Part shown: one piece after another, positions 22,259 through 30,437 of the stretch
Numbering within the stretch: the stretch's first letter is position 1
Layout of the letters: each line of letters opens with the position of its first letter
From: Pseudobdellovibrionaceae bacterium
Lineage (GTDB): Bacteria; Bdellovibrionota; Bdellovibrionia; Bdellovibrionales; JAMPXM01
Reading direction: 5' to 3'
Length of the DNA stretch: 64,000 nucleotides
Assembly (NCBI GenBank): GCA_947462815.1
Contig: CANHQR010000008.1
Span: forward strand, 1 to 64,000
Notes under the pieces: generated by a model
What the model was told of the DNA's origin: nothing
Databases searched by the model: none
The model's input: only the letters and a program-made list of their open reading frames with translations
Program-made: the position numbers and the translations under genes

Positions 22259-22335
22259 TGGCGCACTCGCCAGGACTCGAACCTGGAACCCTCTGATCCG
22301 AAGTCAGATACTCTATCCAATTGAGCTACGAGTGC
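22259..22335 (-). tRNA. tRNA-Arg (anticodon TCG), CCA encoded
   Basis: GCACTCG-TAGCTC...-TCTGA-CTTCGGA-TCAGA-...CCAGG-TTCGAGT-CCTGG-CGAGTGC-G-CCA cloverleaf on minus strand. Confidence 0.97.
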
Positions 22336-22488
22336 ACGTCAAGCTTTGGAGCTTAAGCCGTCCCGACAATCTGGACAGCTGGGCCAGAGTCGCCGCGACG
22401 GCCCGATTCTGTCAAGTGGCGGAAGTCGGGCGATGCCGCTTTTGGCTGAGCCTTGAAAGCGGCACCTCGGACCTCACCTCGCCTCGCC

Positions 22489-23811
22489 TCACGCTTTGCG
22501 ACCCACGAGGGCCTCAAGATCTGCGACCTCTTTAGGCGACTCGGACGTCATCACCTCACAGCCGCCCGCAGTGATCACCACGTTGTCCTCAATGCGAACA
22601 CCGATCCCGCGCAACTCCTCAGGGGCCGATGCGTCCTCGGCCGGAATGTAGAGTCCTGGCTCAATGGTATAGGCCATGCCGACTTCGAGGCGGCGCGGCT
22701 CATTGTGAATTTGATAGAGACCCGCATCATGAACGTCCATACCCAAGTAATGGCTAACCCCATGTGGGTAGTACTTCTTAAAAAGCTGACGTTCAATGGC
22801 CTCAGTACGAGGCACATGCAATAGCTTGAGCTCAATCATCGCGTCTGTCAGATACTCGATCGTTCGATCCTGGAGTTGCTTGAAGGCCAAGCCCGGCTTG
22901 GAAAGTCCAATCAGCTCCTTCTGGATCTCCAGCACTCGATCATAGACCTTTCGTTGCGCCGAGGTGAATTTGGCATTCACCGGAAAGGTTCGCGTGATGT
23001 CGCCGGTATAATAGCGAACTTCGGCGCCTGCATCGATCAGCAGCAGATCGCCATCTCGGCAAGTCTGATCGTTGAAAACATAGTGGAGGGTGCAGGCATT
23101 GGCGCCCGTCGCGACGATCGAGTTGTAACCTTCACGATCCGCGTTTTGCTGATAGATCGAGTGCAGGAAGACACCTTGCAGTTGTCGCTCGGTCACTCCG
23201 GGTCGAGTCGCACGCATCACCTCAACATGGGCTTTAGCGGTGACCGAACAGGCACGACGCATGAGATGAACATCTTCTTCGGTTTTAATCACCCGCAGCT
23301 CGCCGACAAGCTCCGCAGAATCATGAATCGGCATGTTACCGCGGCCGCTGCGGCCGTGAGCTCGGCGAACACGAGCTAAAAGCCCAAGCATGCGATGATC
23401 GAAATCTTCATCGATGTCGAAGCGGTAATAAAGTCGATCGCAAGTTTTCAATAAATCAACGGCAAGTTTGTCGAAATCATCGATCAAGTGAGCTTGATCG
23501 ATGCCGAAATGCTGTTGGGCACCTTGAGGCCCGTAGCGAAAGCCATCCCAAGTTTCGCGCTCCACATCTTTGGGCCGCACAAACAAAACGGTTTCCGGAG
23601 TCTGACCTGGGCGGAAGATCAGAATACTCTCCGGCTCTTCCCAGCCGGTGAGATAATACAGATTCGTGTCCTGCCGAAATGCGTGATGCACGTCGTGGTT
23701 GCGAATTCGTTCTGGATTAGAAATCAAAACCAGAGCGGCGCCCTTGGCGCGATCCGCCAGGCTCTGACGACGTTTTTTGAAGATCGACATATTGTCTGTG
23801 GGTTGCCGCAT
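22489..23811 (-). CDS. pepP: Xaa-Pro aminopeptidase (aminopeptidase P)
   Basis: 'LLIDAGAEVRYYTGDITRTFPVNAKF', 'HGVSHYLGMDVHDAG', 'MAYTIEPGLYIP'. Confidence 0.95.
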   Translation of the reverse strand: MRQPTDNMSIFKKRRQSLADRAKGAALVLISNPERIRNHDVHHAFRQDTNLYYLTGWEEPESILIFRPGQTPETVLFVRPKDVERETWDGFRYGPQGAQQHFGIDQAHLIDDFDKLAVDLLKTCDRLYYRFDIDEDFDHRMLGLLARVRRAHGRSGRGNMPIHDSAELVGELRVIKTEEDVHLMRRACSVTAKAHVEVMRATRPGVTERQLQGVFLHSIYQQNADREGYNSIVATGANACTLHYVFNDQTCRDGDLLLIDAGAEVRYYTGDITRTFPVNAKFTSAQRKVYDRVLEIQKELIGLSKPGLAFKQLQDRTIEYLTDAMIELKLLHVPRTEAIERQLFKKYYPHGVSHYLGMDVHDAGLYQIHNEPRRLEVGMAYTIEPGLYIPAEDASAPEELRGIGVRIEDNVVITAGGCEVMTSESPKEVADLEALVGRKA

Positions 23812-23895
23812 GCCATTCCTCCGCGCGATCCGCCCTAGCGGTGTCGGACGAGTCTAGCACAGGAATTGGCCTTTGGAGTACTGATACCGAGTCGA

Positions 23896-24993
23896 TTAAA
23901 AGCCGTACTGTTGGGACAGCTTGCGCGTTAGATCCCCTGCGGCCCGAGCCCCGGCCTCCACACTCGCCCTTCGCGCCGCGAAGTCCTCCAACTTTTGACC
24001 GCTCGTATTGACGCTTAAAATCCAATTGACCGTTGGCGACCGAGCGCTCGCGTGAGCCCGACGAACTTCACTCCAGAGTACGCTCGCCGCATGATCGGCT
24101 GAGGCCACGTCAGGATGCAGGGCTTCGCCCGAACCCAAAACGTTGACCAGAACAATCAATGTCGCCCCTTGCTGACGCAACCACTGTGCCGACTCGGCAA
24201 TCGCCAGGGGTGCCGCCATGGACCCGGCCTCCCGCATCAGTGGTGGAAAGGGCAGGCAGCGCGAAACAGCCTCTTTGACTGAACCGCGGCTTTGCCAAGA
24301 GAGAGCGTTCTGCTTCAACCGGGACTGAATGGACGGACAGGCAAAAGGAATTTTCATCTTCTCGATGCCTCCACTCGGGAAGGCGAGACTCAAATACGAA
24401 TCAAGATCCCCTGGGGACTTCGGCTTATGCTTCTCGAGATCGCGCCGATCCGCCACATCGCTCTCGCGCAGACGAAAGCCTTTCCACTCCACATCATTGG
24501 GCTGAGTCTTCTCGGCGTAGGTCGCGGCCATCAAAGCCCCCCACTCGAGGCCGACAATCGCATGGATCGGAATTCGCGAGCGGTGAAACTCCCTCAGCAC
24601 GCCGATGTGCGCGTAAGCCTTGAGGCCACCTGGGCCCAGAATCACACCGACGCGTGGGATTTCCTTTTGTAGAAAACTTGTGTCGACAGGAGTCGGAGCC
24701 GGCGTCGCGCCCACATCACTGGGCGTATCGCTCGAGGCATTCGCAAAGGGCTCAGCATCCACGGTGGTTGGCGCGGCCTCGACCGCAACCTGCGAGGAGG
24801 GCATCGGAGTCGCCGCTGCTGCTGGGCCGCCGCTCGCGGGTGGAGCTGTGGCCGTCCGTGGTTTCGGCGAACTGGGACGCGTTCGAGTCTCGAGACCTTG
24901 GCAAGCCGAGAGGCTCAAGAATAGACCTGTCCAACAAGCCAGAGCCAGACCGCGGCGGAGATCTAAGCCAATTGAGCGATTGTGACACGGCAT
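23896..24993 (-). CDS. Patatin-like lipoprotein, probable pseudoenzyme
   Basis: Lipobox 'LACWTGLFLSLSACQG' favours ATG 24993; 'RVGVILGPGGLKAYAHIGVLREFHRSRIPIHAIVGLEWGALMAATYA' aligns to patatin but GxSxG reads GLEWG. Confidence 0.7.
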   Translation of the reverse strand: MPCHNRSIGLDLRRGLALACWTGLFLSLSACQGLETRTRPSSPKPRTATAPPASGGPAAAATPMPSSQVAVEAAPTTVDAEPFANASSDTPSDVGATPAPTPVDTSFLQKEIPRVGVILGPGGLKAYAHIGVLREFHRSRIPIHAIVGLEWGALMAATYAEKTQPNDVEWKGFRLRESDVADRRDLEKHKPKSPGDLDSYLSLAFPSGGIEKMKIPFACPSIQSRLKQNALSWQSRGSVKEAVSRCLPFPPLMREAGSMAAPLAIAESAQWLRQQGATLIVLVNVLGSGEALHPDVASADHAASVLWSEVRRAHASARSPTVNWILSVNTSGQKLEDFAARRASVEAGARAAGDLTRKLSQQYGF

Positions 24994-25050
24994 GGAAGGA
25001 ACAAGAGACTGATCAATCGAAGCTTCAGTCGAACTTTCAGTCGAGTCTAA

Positions 25051-25093
25051 TGCTGTTGCTGTTGCTGGTGCTTGTGCTGGTGCTGGTGCTGGG
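25051..25093. repeat. Hexanucleotide-like repeat (GCTGKT)n
   Basis: tgctgttgctgttgctggtgcttgtgctggtgctggtgctggg. Confidence 0.75.
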
Positions 25094-25264
25094 CTCATTC
25101 CACCCTCCTTCATCTCTGGATCAAATGCGGTGTCTTTCGACTCTAAGTTCCACGTCGGCGTCCAGATCCGCGCTTATGTCCGCGTCTCGGTACAAATCCC
25201 CAGATCGTTTATCCGACCATCACTCAGACCAACTATCAGACAATGCCCAAGGAGATGCCTAACG

Positions 25265-26167
25265 TCACAGCCAATTCAACTGTTGAGGCGGTCGTGCATA
25301 CAAGAAAAATTCCTGATTCCCGTCGCTTCCCAAAATCGGACTCGGGAAATAGGCCAGAACGGTCCAGCCTAACGACGCCAAAAAATCGCGCATTTGCGGT
25401 TCAAGCGCAGCCCGTCGCTTCTCGTCTTTGACGATACCGCCCTTTCCAAGAGCCTCCCGACCCAACTCGAACTGAGGTTTAACAAGAGTCAGTAGCGAAG
25501 CGTCGGGTTTCAACATCTCGATACCGCTCCCGAGTAGCGCCGGCAGCACGAGCCGCTGCGAGATGAAAGATAGGTCCATCACCACCCAATCAAAGAGTCG
25601 TGCATTCGTGGCCTGAAGAAGTTGTTCGCGAAGTTCCGGTCGATCGAGCTCACGTGCGTTCCATCGCTCAAAGATCTTCACGCGAGAATCGTGGCGCAAA
25701 GCTGGAGCGAGCTGATCGTGACCGACATCAACGCCGACAACTAGACTCGCCCCCGACTGCAAACAACAGTCGGTGAAACCGCCTGTCGATACGCCAATAT
25801 CTAAGACGATTGAGCCTCGCATGGTCAGTTGGGTCGGGGGGCTTAGATTCAGTTCCCGAAGTTTCTGCAAAGCCCCGTGAAGTTTCAGACCGCCCCGGGA
25901 TACGAATTCAGGATCGCTCGATTGAGCGAGCTCGAGGCGGGCACCCGACCGCAAATCCAAAATCTGCGAAGCCTTTTTGATCGCGACGCGTTGGCCTTGA
26001 GCATTGATGAGGAAAACTCGTCCCTCTTGAATCAGGGCTTGAGCGCGCTGGCGCGATGAGGCCAAGCCGAGTTCGACCAAACCCAGATCAGCGCGTATCG
26101 GCTCTTCCAATTCGGATTTCGACGTCGGCAAGTTGTCGTCATCGCGGTTATCGATATTCATACTCAC
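25265..26167 (-). CDS. tlyA: TlyA family RNA methyltransferase
   Basis: S4-type N-terminus 'RADLGLVELGLASSRQRAQALIQEGRVFLN', 'VLDIGVSTGGFTDCCLQSGASLVVGVDVGHDQLAP'. Confidence 0.95.
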   Translation of the reverse strand: MSMNIDNRDDDNLPTSKSELEEPIRADLGLVELGLASSRQRAQALIQEGRVFLINAQGQRVAIKKASQILDLRSGARLELAQSSDPEFVSRGGLKLHGALQKLRELNLSPPTQLTMRGSIVLDIGVSTGGFTDCCLQSGASLVVGVDVGHDQLAPALRHDSRVKIFERWNARELDRPELREQLLQATNARLFDWVVMDLSFISQRLVLPALLGSGIEMLKPDASLLTLVKPQFELGREALGKGGIVKDEKRRAALEPQMRDFLASLGWTVLAYFPSPILGSDGNQEFFLYARPPQQLNWL

Positions 26168-26176
26168 TTCGTGCTT

Positions 26177-27100
26177 TTAGCGGCTTCGATCTCGATTGTA
26201 GAGAACCAAGCTTCGCAAGGTCTCGGCGCGCTCGTCCCAGTCGATGATGGCCTCGAGAGCCTCATCTGTCAGTTCAAAGAGGAATTCACGCGTCTTCTCT
26301 GGACCCAGCATTGCGCAATAGCTACCCGCCTCTGGTCGAGCCTGATCGAAATCCAACAAGTCATCGGCGACCTGAAAAGCCAACCCAAGGGCCGCCGAGT
26401 AATCCGACAGGTCCTCGATCTGATCTTCCGTCGCTTCGCAGATAATGGCCGAGCCGACGGCAGCCGCTCGAATCAAGGCGCCGGTTTTGAGTTGATGCAT
26501 GAGTCGGAGCTCTTCGATTTCGGTCGCGTCACCGCGCTGAGCGCGAAGGTCGATGGCTTGCCCACCCACCATACCGTGCGAACCTGCGGCCCGCGAGAGC
26601 TCCACGATGGCGCGAACAGCGACCTCAGGTCGTTTCGCGTAGGCCTCGCCCAGCCAAGCGAAGGCATCTGTGAGCAAGGCGTCACCGGCAAGAATAGCCG
26701 TGGCTTCATCAAACTTTTTATGACAAGTCGGCTGGCCGCGACGGAAGTCATCATTGTCCATAGACGGCAAATCATCGTGAATGAGCGAATACGTGTGCAC
26801 ACACTCGACTGCCCCAGCATACGGCAGCACCAAATCTTGGGATTCACCGAGGGCATCAGCGACCATCAGTGCGAGGCTGGGCCGGAAACGCTTCGCTCCC
26901 TCTTGAAGAAGGGAATACCGCATCGCCGAATTCAGACGTTGCCAACCCTCGGCCCGATCATCGCGCGATGCAAACTGGGAGTTAAGTGCATCGTGGACGA
27001 GCTTCGCCGAACTTTCCATGAAACCGAGAACATGAGCGAGATTTTTGGATCCATCGACATGGTCTGCGATATTTTCTGAAGAACTCACGTGGAACCTCAT
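26177..27100 (-). CDS. ispA: Polyprenyl synthetase (farnesyl/geranyl diphosphate synthase, IspA-like)
   Basis: 'YSLIHDDLPSMDNDDFRRGQPTCHKKFDEATAILAGDAL', 'AFQVADDLLDF'. Confidence 0.95.
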   Translation of the reverse strand: MRFHVSSSENIADHVDGSKNLAHVLGFMESSAKLVHDALNSQFASRDDRAEGWQRLNSAMRYSLLQEGAKRFRPSLALMVADALGESQDLVLPYAGAVECVHTYSLIHDDLPSMDNDDFRRGQPTCHKKFDEATAILAGDALLTDAFAWLGEAYAKRPEVAVRAIVELSRAAGSHGMVGGQAIDLRAQRGDATEIEELRLMHQLKTGALIRAAAVGSAIICEATEDQIEDLSDYSAALGLAFQVADDLLDFDQARPEAGSYCAMLGPEKTREFLFELTDEALEAIIDWDERAETLRSLVLYNRDRSR

Positions 27101-27165
27101 TCTGGAGTCGCCGTTCGGCGAGCAAATGACGAGATGGGGCTTCGAGGCGCGGATCGGCGTCGCTT

Positions 27166-27441
27166 CTAGTCTTCGACCTCGGGATCGAAGTCTTCGGTTA
27201 CGGCTTCACCTTGATCGTCAACCGACAGGAGCAGCTTCACTTTTTGCTCGGCGTCTGCCAGCTGCACATTGCACTCTCGCGACAACCTCACGCCTTCTTC
27301 GAAAAGTTTGAGAGATTCCTCGAGCGGCATTTCACCACTCTCCATTTTCTCGACGATCTCTTCGAGGCGCGAAAGCTTCTTTTCGAAATCCATTTTGCCG
27401 AGCTCACTCGACGCTCGACTCGACGTGGGTTGACCTGCCAT
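27166..27441 (-). CDS. xseB: Exodeoxyribonuclease VII small subunit
   Basis: 'DFEKKLSRLEEIVEKMESGEMPLEESLKLFEEGVRLSRECNVQLADAEQKV'; adjacent to xseA. Confidence 0.96.
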   Translation of the reverse strand: MAGQPTSSRASSELGKMDFEKKLSRLEEIVEKMESGEMPLEESLKLFEEGVRLSRECNVQLADAEQKVKLLLSVDDQGEAVTEDFDPEVED

Positions 27442-27518
27442 AACTCCTCCAGTTCAAAATGTCTTTCCAAGAACTTTAAAAAATTTCACCGAAATCACAT
27501 GCCCTCAGCGGACCTAGG

Positions 27519-29321
27519 CTAAGCTCCCGACTCTTTCACCTCGGGCCGACGGGCTGCCGACTTGAGCGAAGTCACTTGCGCGGTGAGTTCACCCGCAGAG
27601 AGACGAATTTGAAGTTCGTCGCCGATGCGGACCTGCTGCGGATCGCGGAGCGCTCGCCCCTCTCGGGACTGCACGAGGGCGTAACCGCGATCCAAAACCT
27701 TGAGCGGGCTCAGTGAGTCGAGCATCCCCATCGCCAAACGGACTCGCTCGAGGCGTTTGGTACGACTCCCTATTTCGCCGGCCATCAAACGAGAGCGAAG
27801 ATCTCGCCACCGCCAGCGATGCTCCGCGATGAGTCGCGTGGGATCACCGAGCTGCGCGCGCAAGATCTGCGTACGTGACCGTCGCGCTTCAATCAGGCCA
27901 CGCGCCGCTCGCTCGAGTCGGTCGCGAAGCTCATCGCAACGCCAAATGGCCTCTTGCAGAGTGCGGCGCGGATCAATCAATCGACGAGCGACATGCGTGC
28001 AGTGAATCTTAGCTTCATTCAATTGACGAAGGATCGCGAGCTTCAACGACTGTCGCAATCGCGCGATTCGCAAACTCAGCTCTCCGGCCGATTGCGACAC
28101 CAATTCGGCGGCAGCCGAAGGTGTCGGCGCTCGTAAATCCGCGACAAAATCCGCAATGGTGAAATCGATTTCATGCCCAACGGCCGAAATGATTGGCACT
28201 CGACTGGCCACGATCGCGCGCGCCACGCGCTCATCGTTGAAAGCCCAGAGGTCTTCAATCGAACCGCCGCCTCGGCCCACGATCGCCACATCAATCTGCG
28301 AGAGTCGGTTCAGCTGGGCGAGGGCCGCAACGATTTCGCCGGGAGCTTTGTCGCCTTGAACCGCACAAGGGATCACGAGGATCTCACCGCCCCGATAGCG
28401 TCGACCCAAGACATTGAGCATATCGCGGACGGCTGCACCCGTGGGTGAAGTGATCAGAGCAATACGCCTCGGGAAGCTGGGGATGGAGCGTTTTCGCTCA
28501 GGATCGAATAGACCCTCGGCTTGCAACTTCGCTTTGAGTCTTTCAAATTGTTGCTGAAGCGCACCCGCCCCAACGGTTTCCATCGAGTCGGCTACGATTT
28601 GGTATTGACCGCGCCCCTCATAGAGCGTGACCTTGCCGCGAATGAGTACTTCCACGCCGTCCGCTGGCTTGAAGTTCACGTTTTGCGCAAAACCTCGAAA
28701 CATGACCGCGGAAATCTGCGCCTGTTGATCTTTGAGTGAGAAGTACCAATGACCCGAACCTGCGTTCGGGCGAAAGTTGGAAATTTCGCCGCGCAACCAG
28801 ATTGTGTGGAGTTCGCGCTCCAACATCGACTTCGCGAGCTTGTTGAGCTGGCCAACGCTGTAAATGCGCGGCTCACTCTTCGTCACACCTGGATGGGCTG
28901 ACGAGGGCCCCTCGGACGGCGCCAACGTTGAAGGTTCGCGGGCCGCGACGGAAGTGTCAGCGAGCGAGGCCTCCGACTTGCCTGCTGAGGTGGAGGACGG
29001 CGCAATTGAAGTGTCGTCAGAACTCGAAGCGTAGTTCACTTCGCGATCGCCCAGCTTCGCGGTTTCCGGAAAACTCAGCTTCTTCCATCGGTCAGGAACA
29101 TGGGTGGGAGGGCTGGCGGAGCGATCGCTGCGGGTGGAGCTTGGAGTCGTTTGGGGAGACTTGGCCTCGCTGGCCGCAAGCCAATCCGACCAATTCATTT
29201 GCGCTGGTGCTTTCGCGCGCGACTTCGCCTTTGAGTCTCGAGAGCTCGAGATCTCCGAATTTCCAGTGGAGGAATTTGATGACGATTCGCCTCGTGAGCG
29301 GCGCGACTTTTTGTCCGACAT
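27519..29321 (-). CDS. xseA: Exodeoxyribonuclease VII large subunit with ~150-aa Ser-rich N-terminal extension
   Basis: 'YSVGQLNKLAKSMLERELHTIWLRGEISNF...GHWYFSLKD', 'AIVGRGGGSIEDLWAFNDE'. Confidence 0.96.
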   Translation of the reverse strand: MSDKKSRRSRGESSSNSSTGNSEISSSRDSKAKSRAKAPAQMNWSDWLAASEAKSPQTTPSSTRSDRSASPPTHVPDRWKKLSFPETAKLGDREVNYASSSDDTSIAPSSTSAGKSEASLADTSVAAREPSTLAPSEGPSSAHPGVTKSEPRIYSVGQLNKLAKSMLERELHTIWLRGEISNFRPNAGSGHWYFSLKDQQAQISAVMFRGFAQNVNFKPADGVEVLIRGKVTLYEGRGQYQIVADSMETVGAGALQQQFERLKAKLQAEGLFDPERKRSIPSFPRRIALITSPTGAAVRDMLNVLGRRYRGGEILVIPCAVQGDKAPGEIVAALAQLNRLSQIDVAIVGRGGGSIEDLWAFNDERVARAIVASRVPIISAVGHEIDFTIADFVADLRAPTPSAAAELVSQSAGELSLRIARLRQSLKLAILRQLNEAKIHCTHVARRLIDPRRTLQEAIWRCDELRDRLERAARGLIEARRSRTQILRAQLGDPTRLIAEHRWRWRDLRSRLMAGEIGSRTKRLERVRLAMGMLDSLSPLKVLDRGYALVQSREGRALRDPQQVRIGDELQIRLSAGELTAQVTSLKSAARRPEVKESGA

Positions 29322-29437
29322 GGCTGAGACAAGCTAATCGCACAAAATCAAAAACGCCATTTGAAAGCGCGAGAATTCACGAGTGGCATTTGGACTTGCT
29401 GAGCCTCACCGAAAATCGGCCACAAGGCGGATTTCCT

Positions 29438-29671
29438 TTAGGCACCCAGCCATGCGCTTTGCAGCAACCAAATGCTCCCCACCAGCAAACAAATCCACGC
29501 TAATTTTTGGTGGGCGCGGAATTGCGCGAGAAGCGGCGGCGGCAAGCGCTGCTCGGCGATGGCCATCAACTTTGGTTGACTTAAGACCACCAGCATCATC
29601 GCACCGTAGGCAAATGCCAGCCATGGAACGTAGAGATCCAGCAGTACGTGTGTGGGGTGTGAACCAAGCAT
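29438..29671 (-). CDS. Small two-TM membrane protein
   Basis: 77 aa: 'YVPWLAFAYGAMMLVVLSQ' and 'LAWICLLVGSIWLLQSAWLGA'. Confidence 0.6.
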   Translation of the reverse strand: MLGSHPTHVLLDLYVPWLAFAYGAMMLVVLSQPKLMAIAEQRLPPPLLAQFRAHQKLAWICLLVGSIWLLQSAWLGA

Positions 29672-29955
29672 GCCTCGCTATCGGTCAAGGCAGACAAGAG
29701 CTGTAGCAAGACGAGTCGACTCTGGCGAAAGGTCAAGCAAAGATGGCGCGTCGGGAGCCGAGGCTGCACCTGCCGACGAGGCGCTCAAAAGTTGGCATCC
29801 GTAGTTGGCATCAGTCTTGGGCCCACCCTGTATTGCAGTCTATTGGAGAAGGTGTCGAGAAGACTGAGGCGAAGGTCAAGTTTCTCTCGTTGAGCTTGCG
29901 CCATTTCGTGCGTCGTTTGCGATTCACCCTGGGAGAGTGATAAGCTGTGAGTGGG

Positions 29956-29979
29956 GTTCGGTGGCATATGCCTCCGAAC
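29956..29979. promoter_or_regulatory. 24-bp near-perfect palindrome GTTCGGTGGCATATGCCTCCGAAC
   Basis: Reverse complement differs only at one symmetric pair; lies in a ~760-bp non-coding gap. Confidence 0.5.
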
Positions 29980-30184
29980 AAAAGAGACCCTACAAGTCTT
30001 ATGAATTGGGGACTGTCCCTGTCGATGGTGAGCAAGCTCGGCCTTCGGGATCACGAGAAGCCTAAAGTCGGCATATGGTCACCCACCTTAAAGAACACGG
30101 GTCTCTTGGGATTCGATGAGCGCCCCGACCCCTTTTTTTCTTTTCTCGGCGCGAGGCCGCGGCGATTCAGTCTGTTTTGTGGTG

Positions 30185-30232
30185 TGTGTTTTGCTCTGTG
30201 TGTTGCTCTGTGTTCTGAGCTGTGTTTCGAGC
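30185..30232. repeat. Four degenerate 12-bp tandem units (TGTGTTTTGCTC-like)
   Basis: tgtgttttgctc / tgtgtgttgctc / tgtgttctgagc / tgtgtttcgagc. Confidence 0.8.
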
Positions 30233-30299
30233 TGCCTTTTTTTAATAGGCATTGTCAGGTCTACTCGAAGACTCACCCCCACCATCCCCGACACTAAGC

Positions 30300-30318
30300 T
30301 TGTCTCAAATTGAGACAA
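30300..30318 (+). promoter_or_regulatory. Palindrome TTGTCTCAAATTGAGACAA (candidate operator)
   Basis: Perfect 9-bp arms around one central base, 120 bp upstream of ATG 30438. Confidence 0.6.
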
Positions 30319-30437
30319 ACCAATTTTCATATAGGACCTCGGTCCGGAAGCGCACAGTTTTTTGGCGAAGAGACGAGAAACGGCACCGCCCTTGCTGCTA
30401 AACTCTTTAGGAATTGAGTTGAAGGGGGCGCCGTCAA

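Noticed and set aside
24888-24897. GTCTCGAGAC palindrome as another copy of the dyad motif
   Set aside because: Different centre spacing and inside coding sequence.
30009-30019. GGGACTGTCCC as a REP/RAYT element
   Set aside because: Only one copy seen and no Y1 transposase ORF nearby; kept only as a remark under the 24-bp palindrome.
30116-30313. 65-aa hydrophobic Cys-repeat peptide ORF
   Set aside because: Translation of a degenerate tandem repeat with no convincing SD; probably not a gene.
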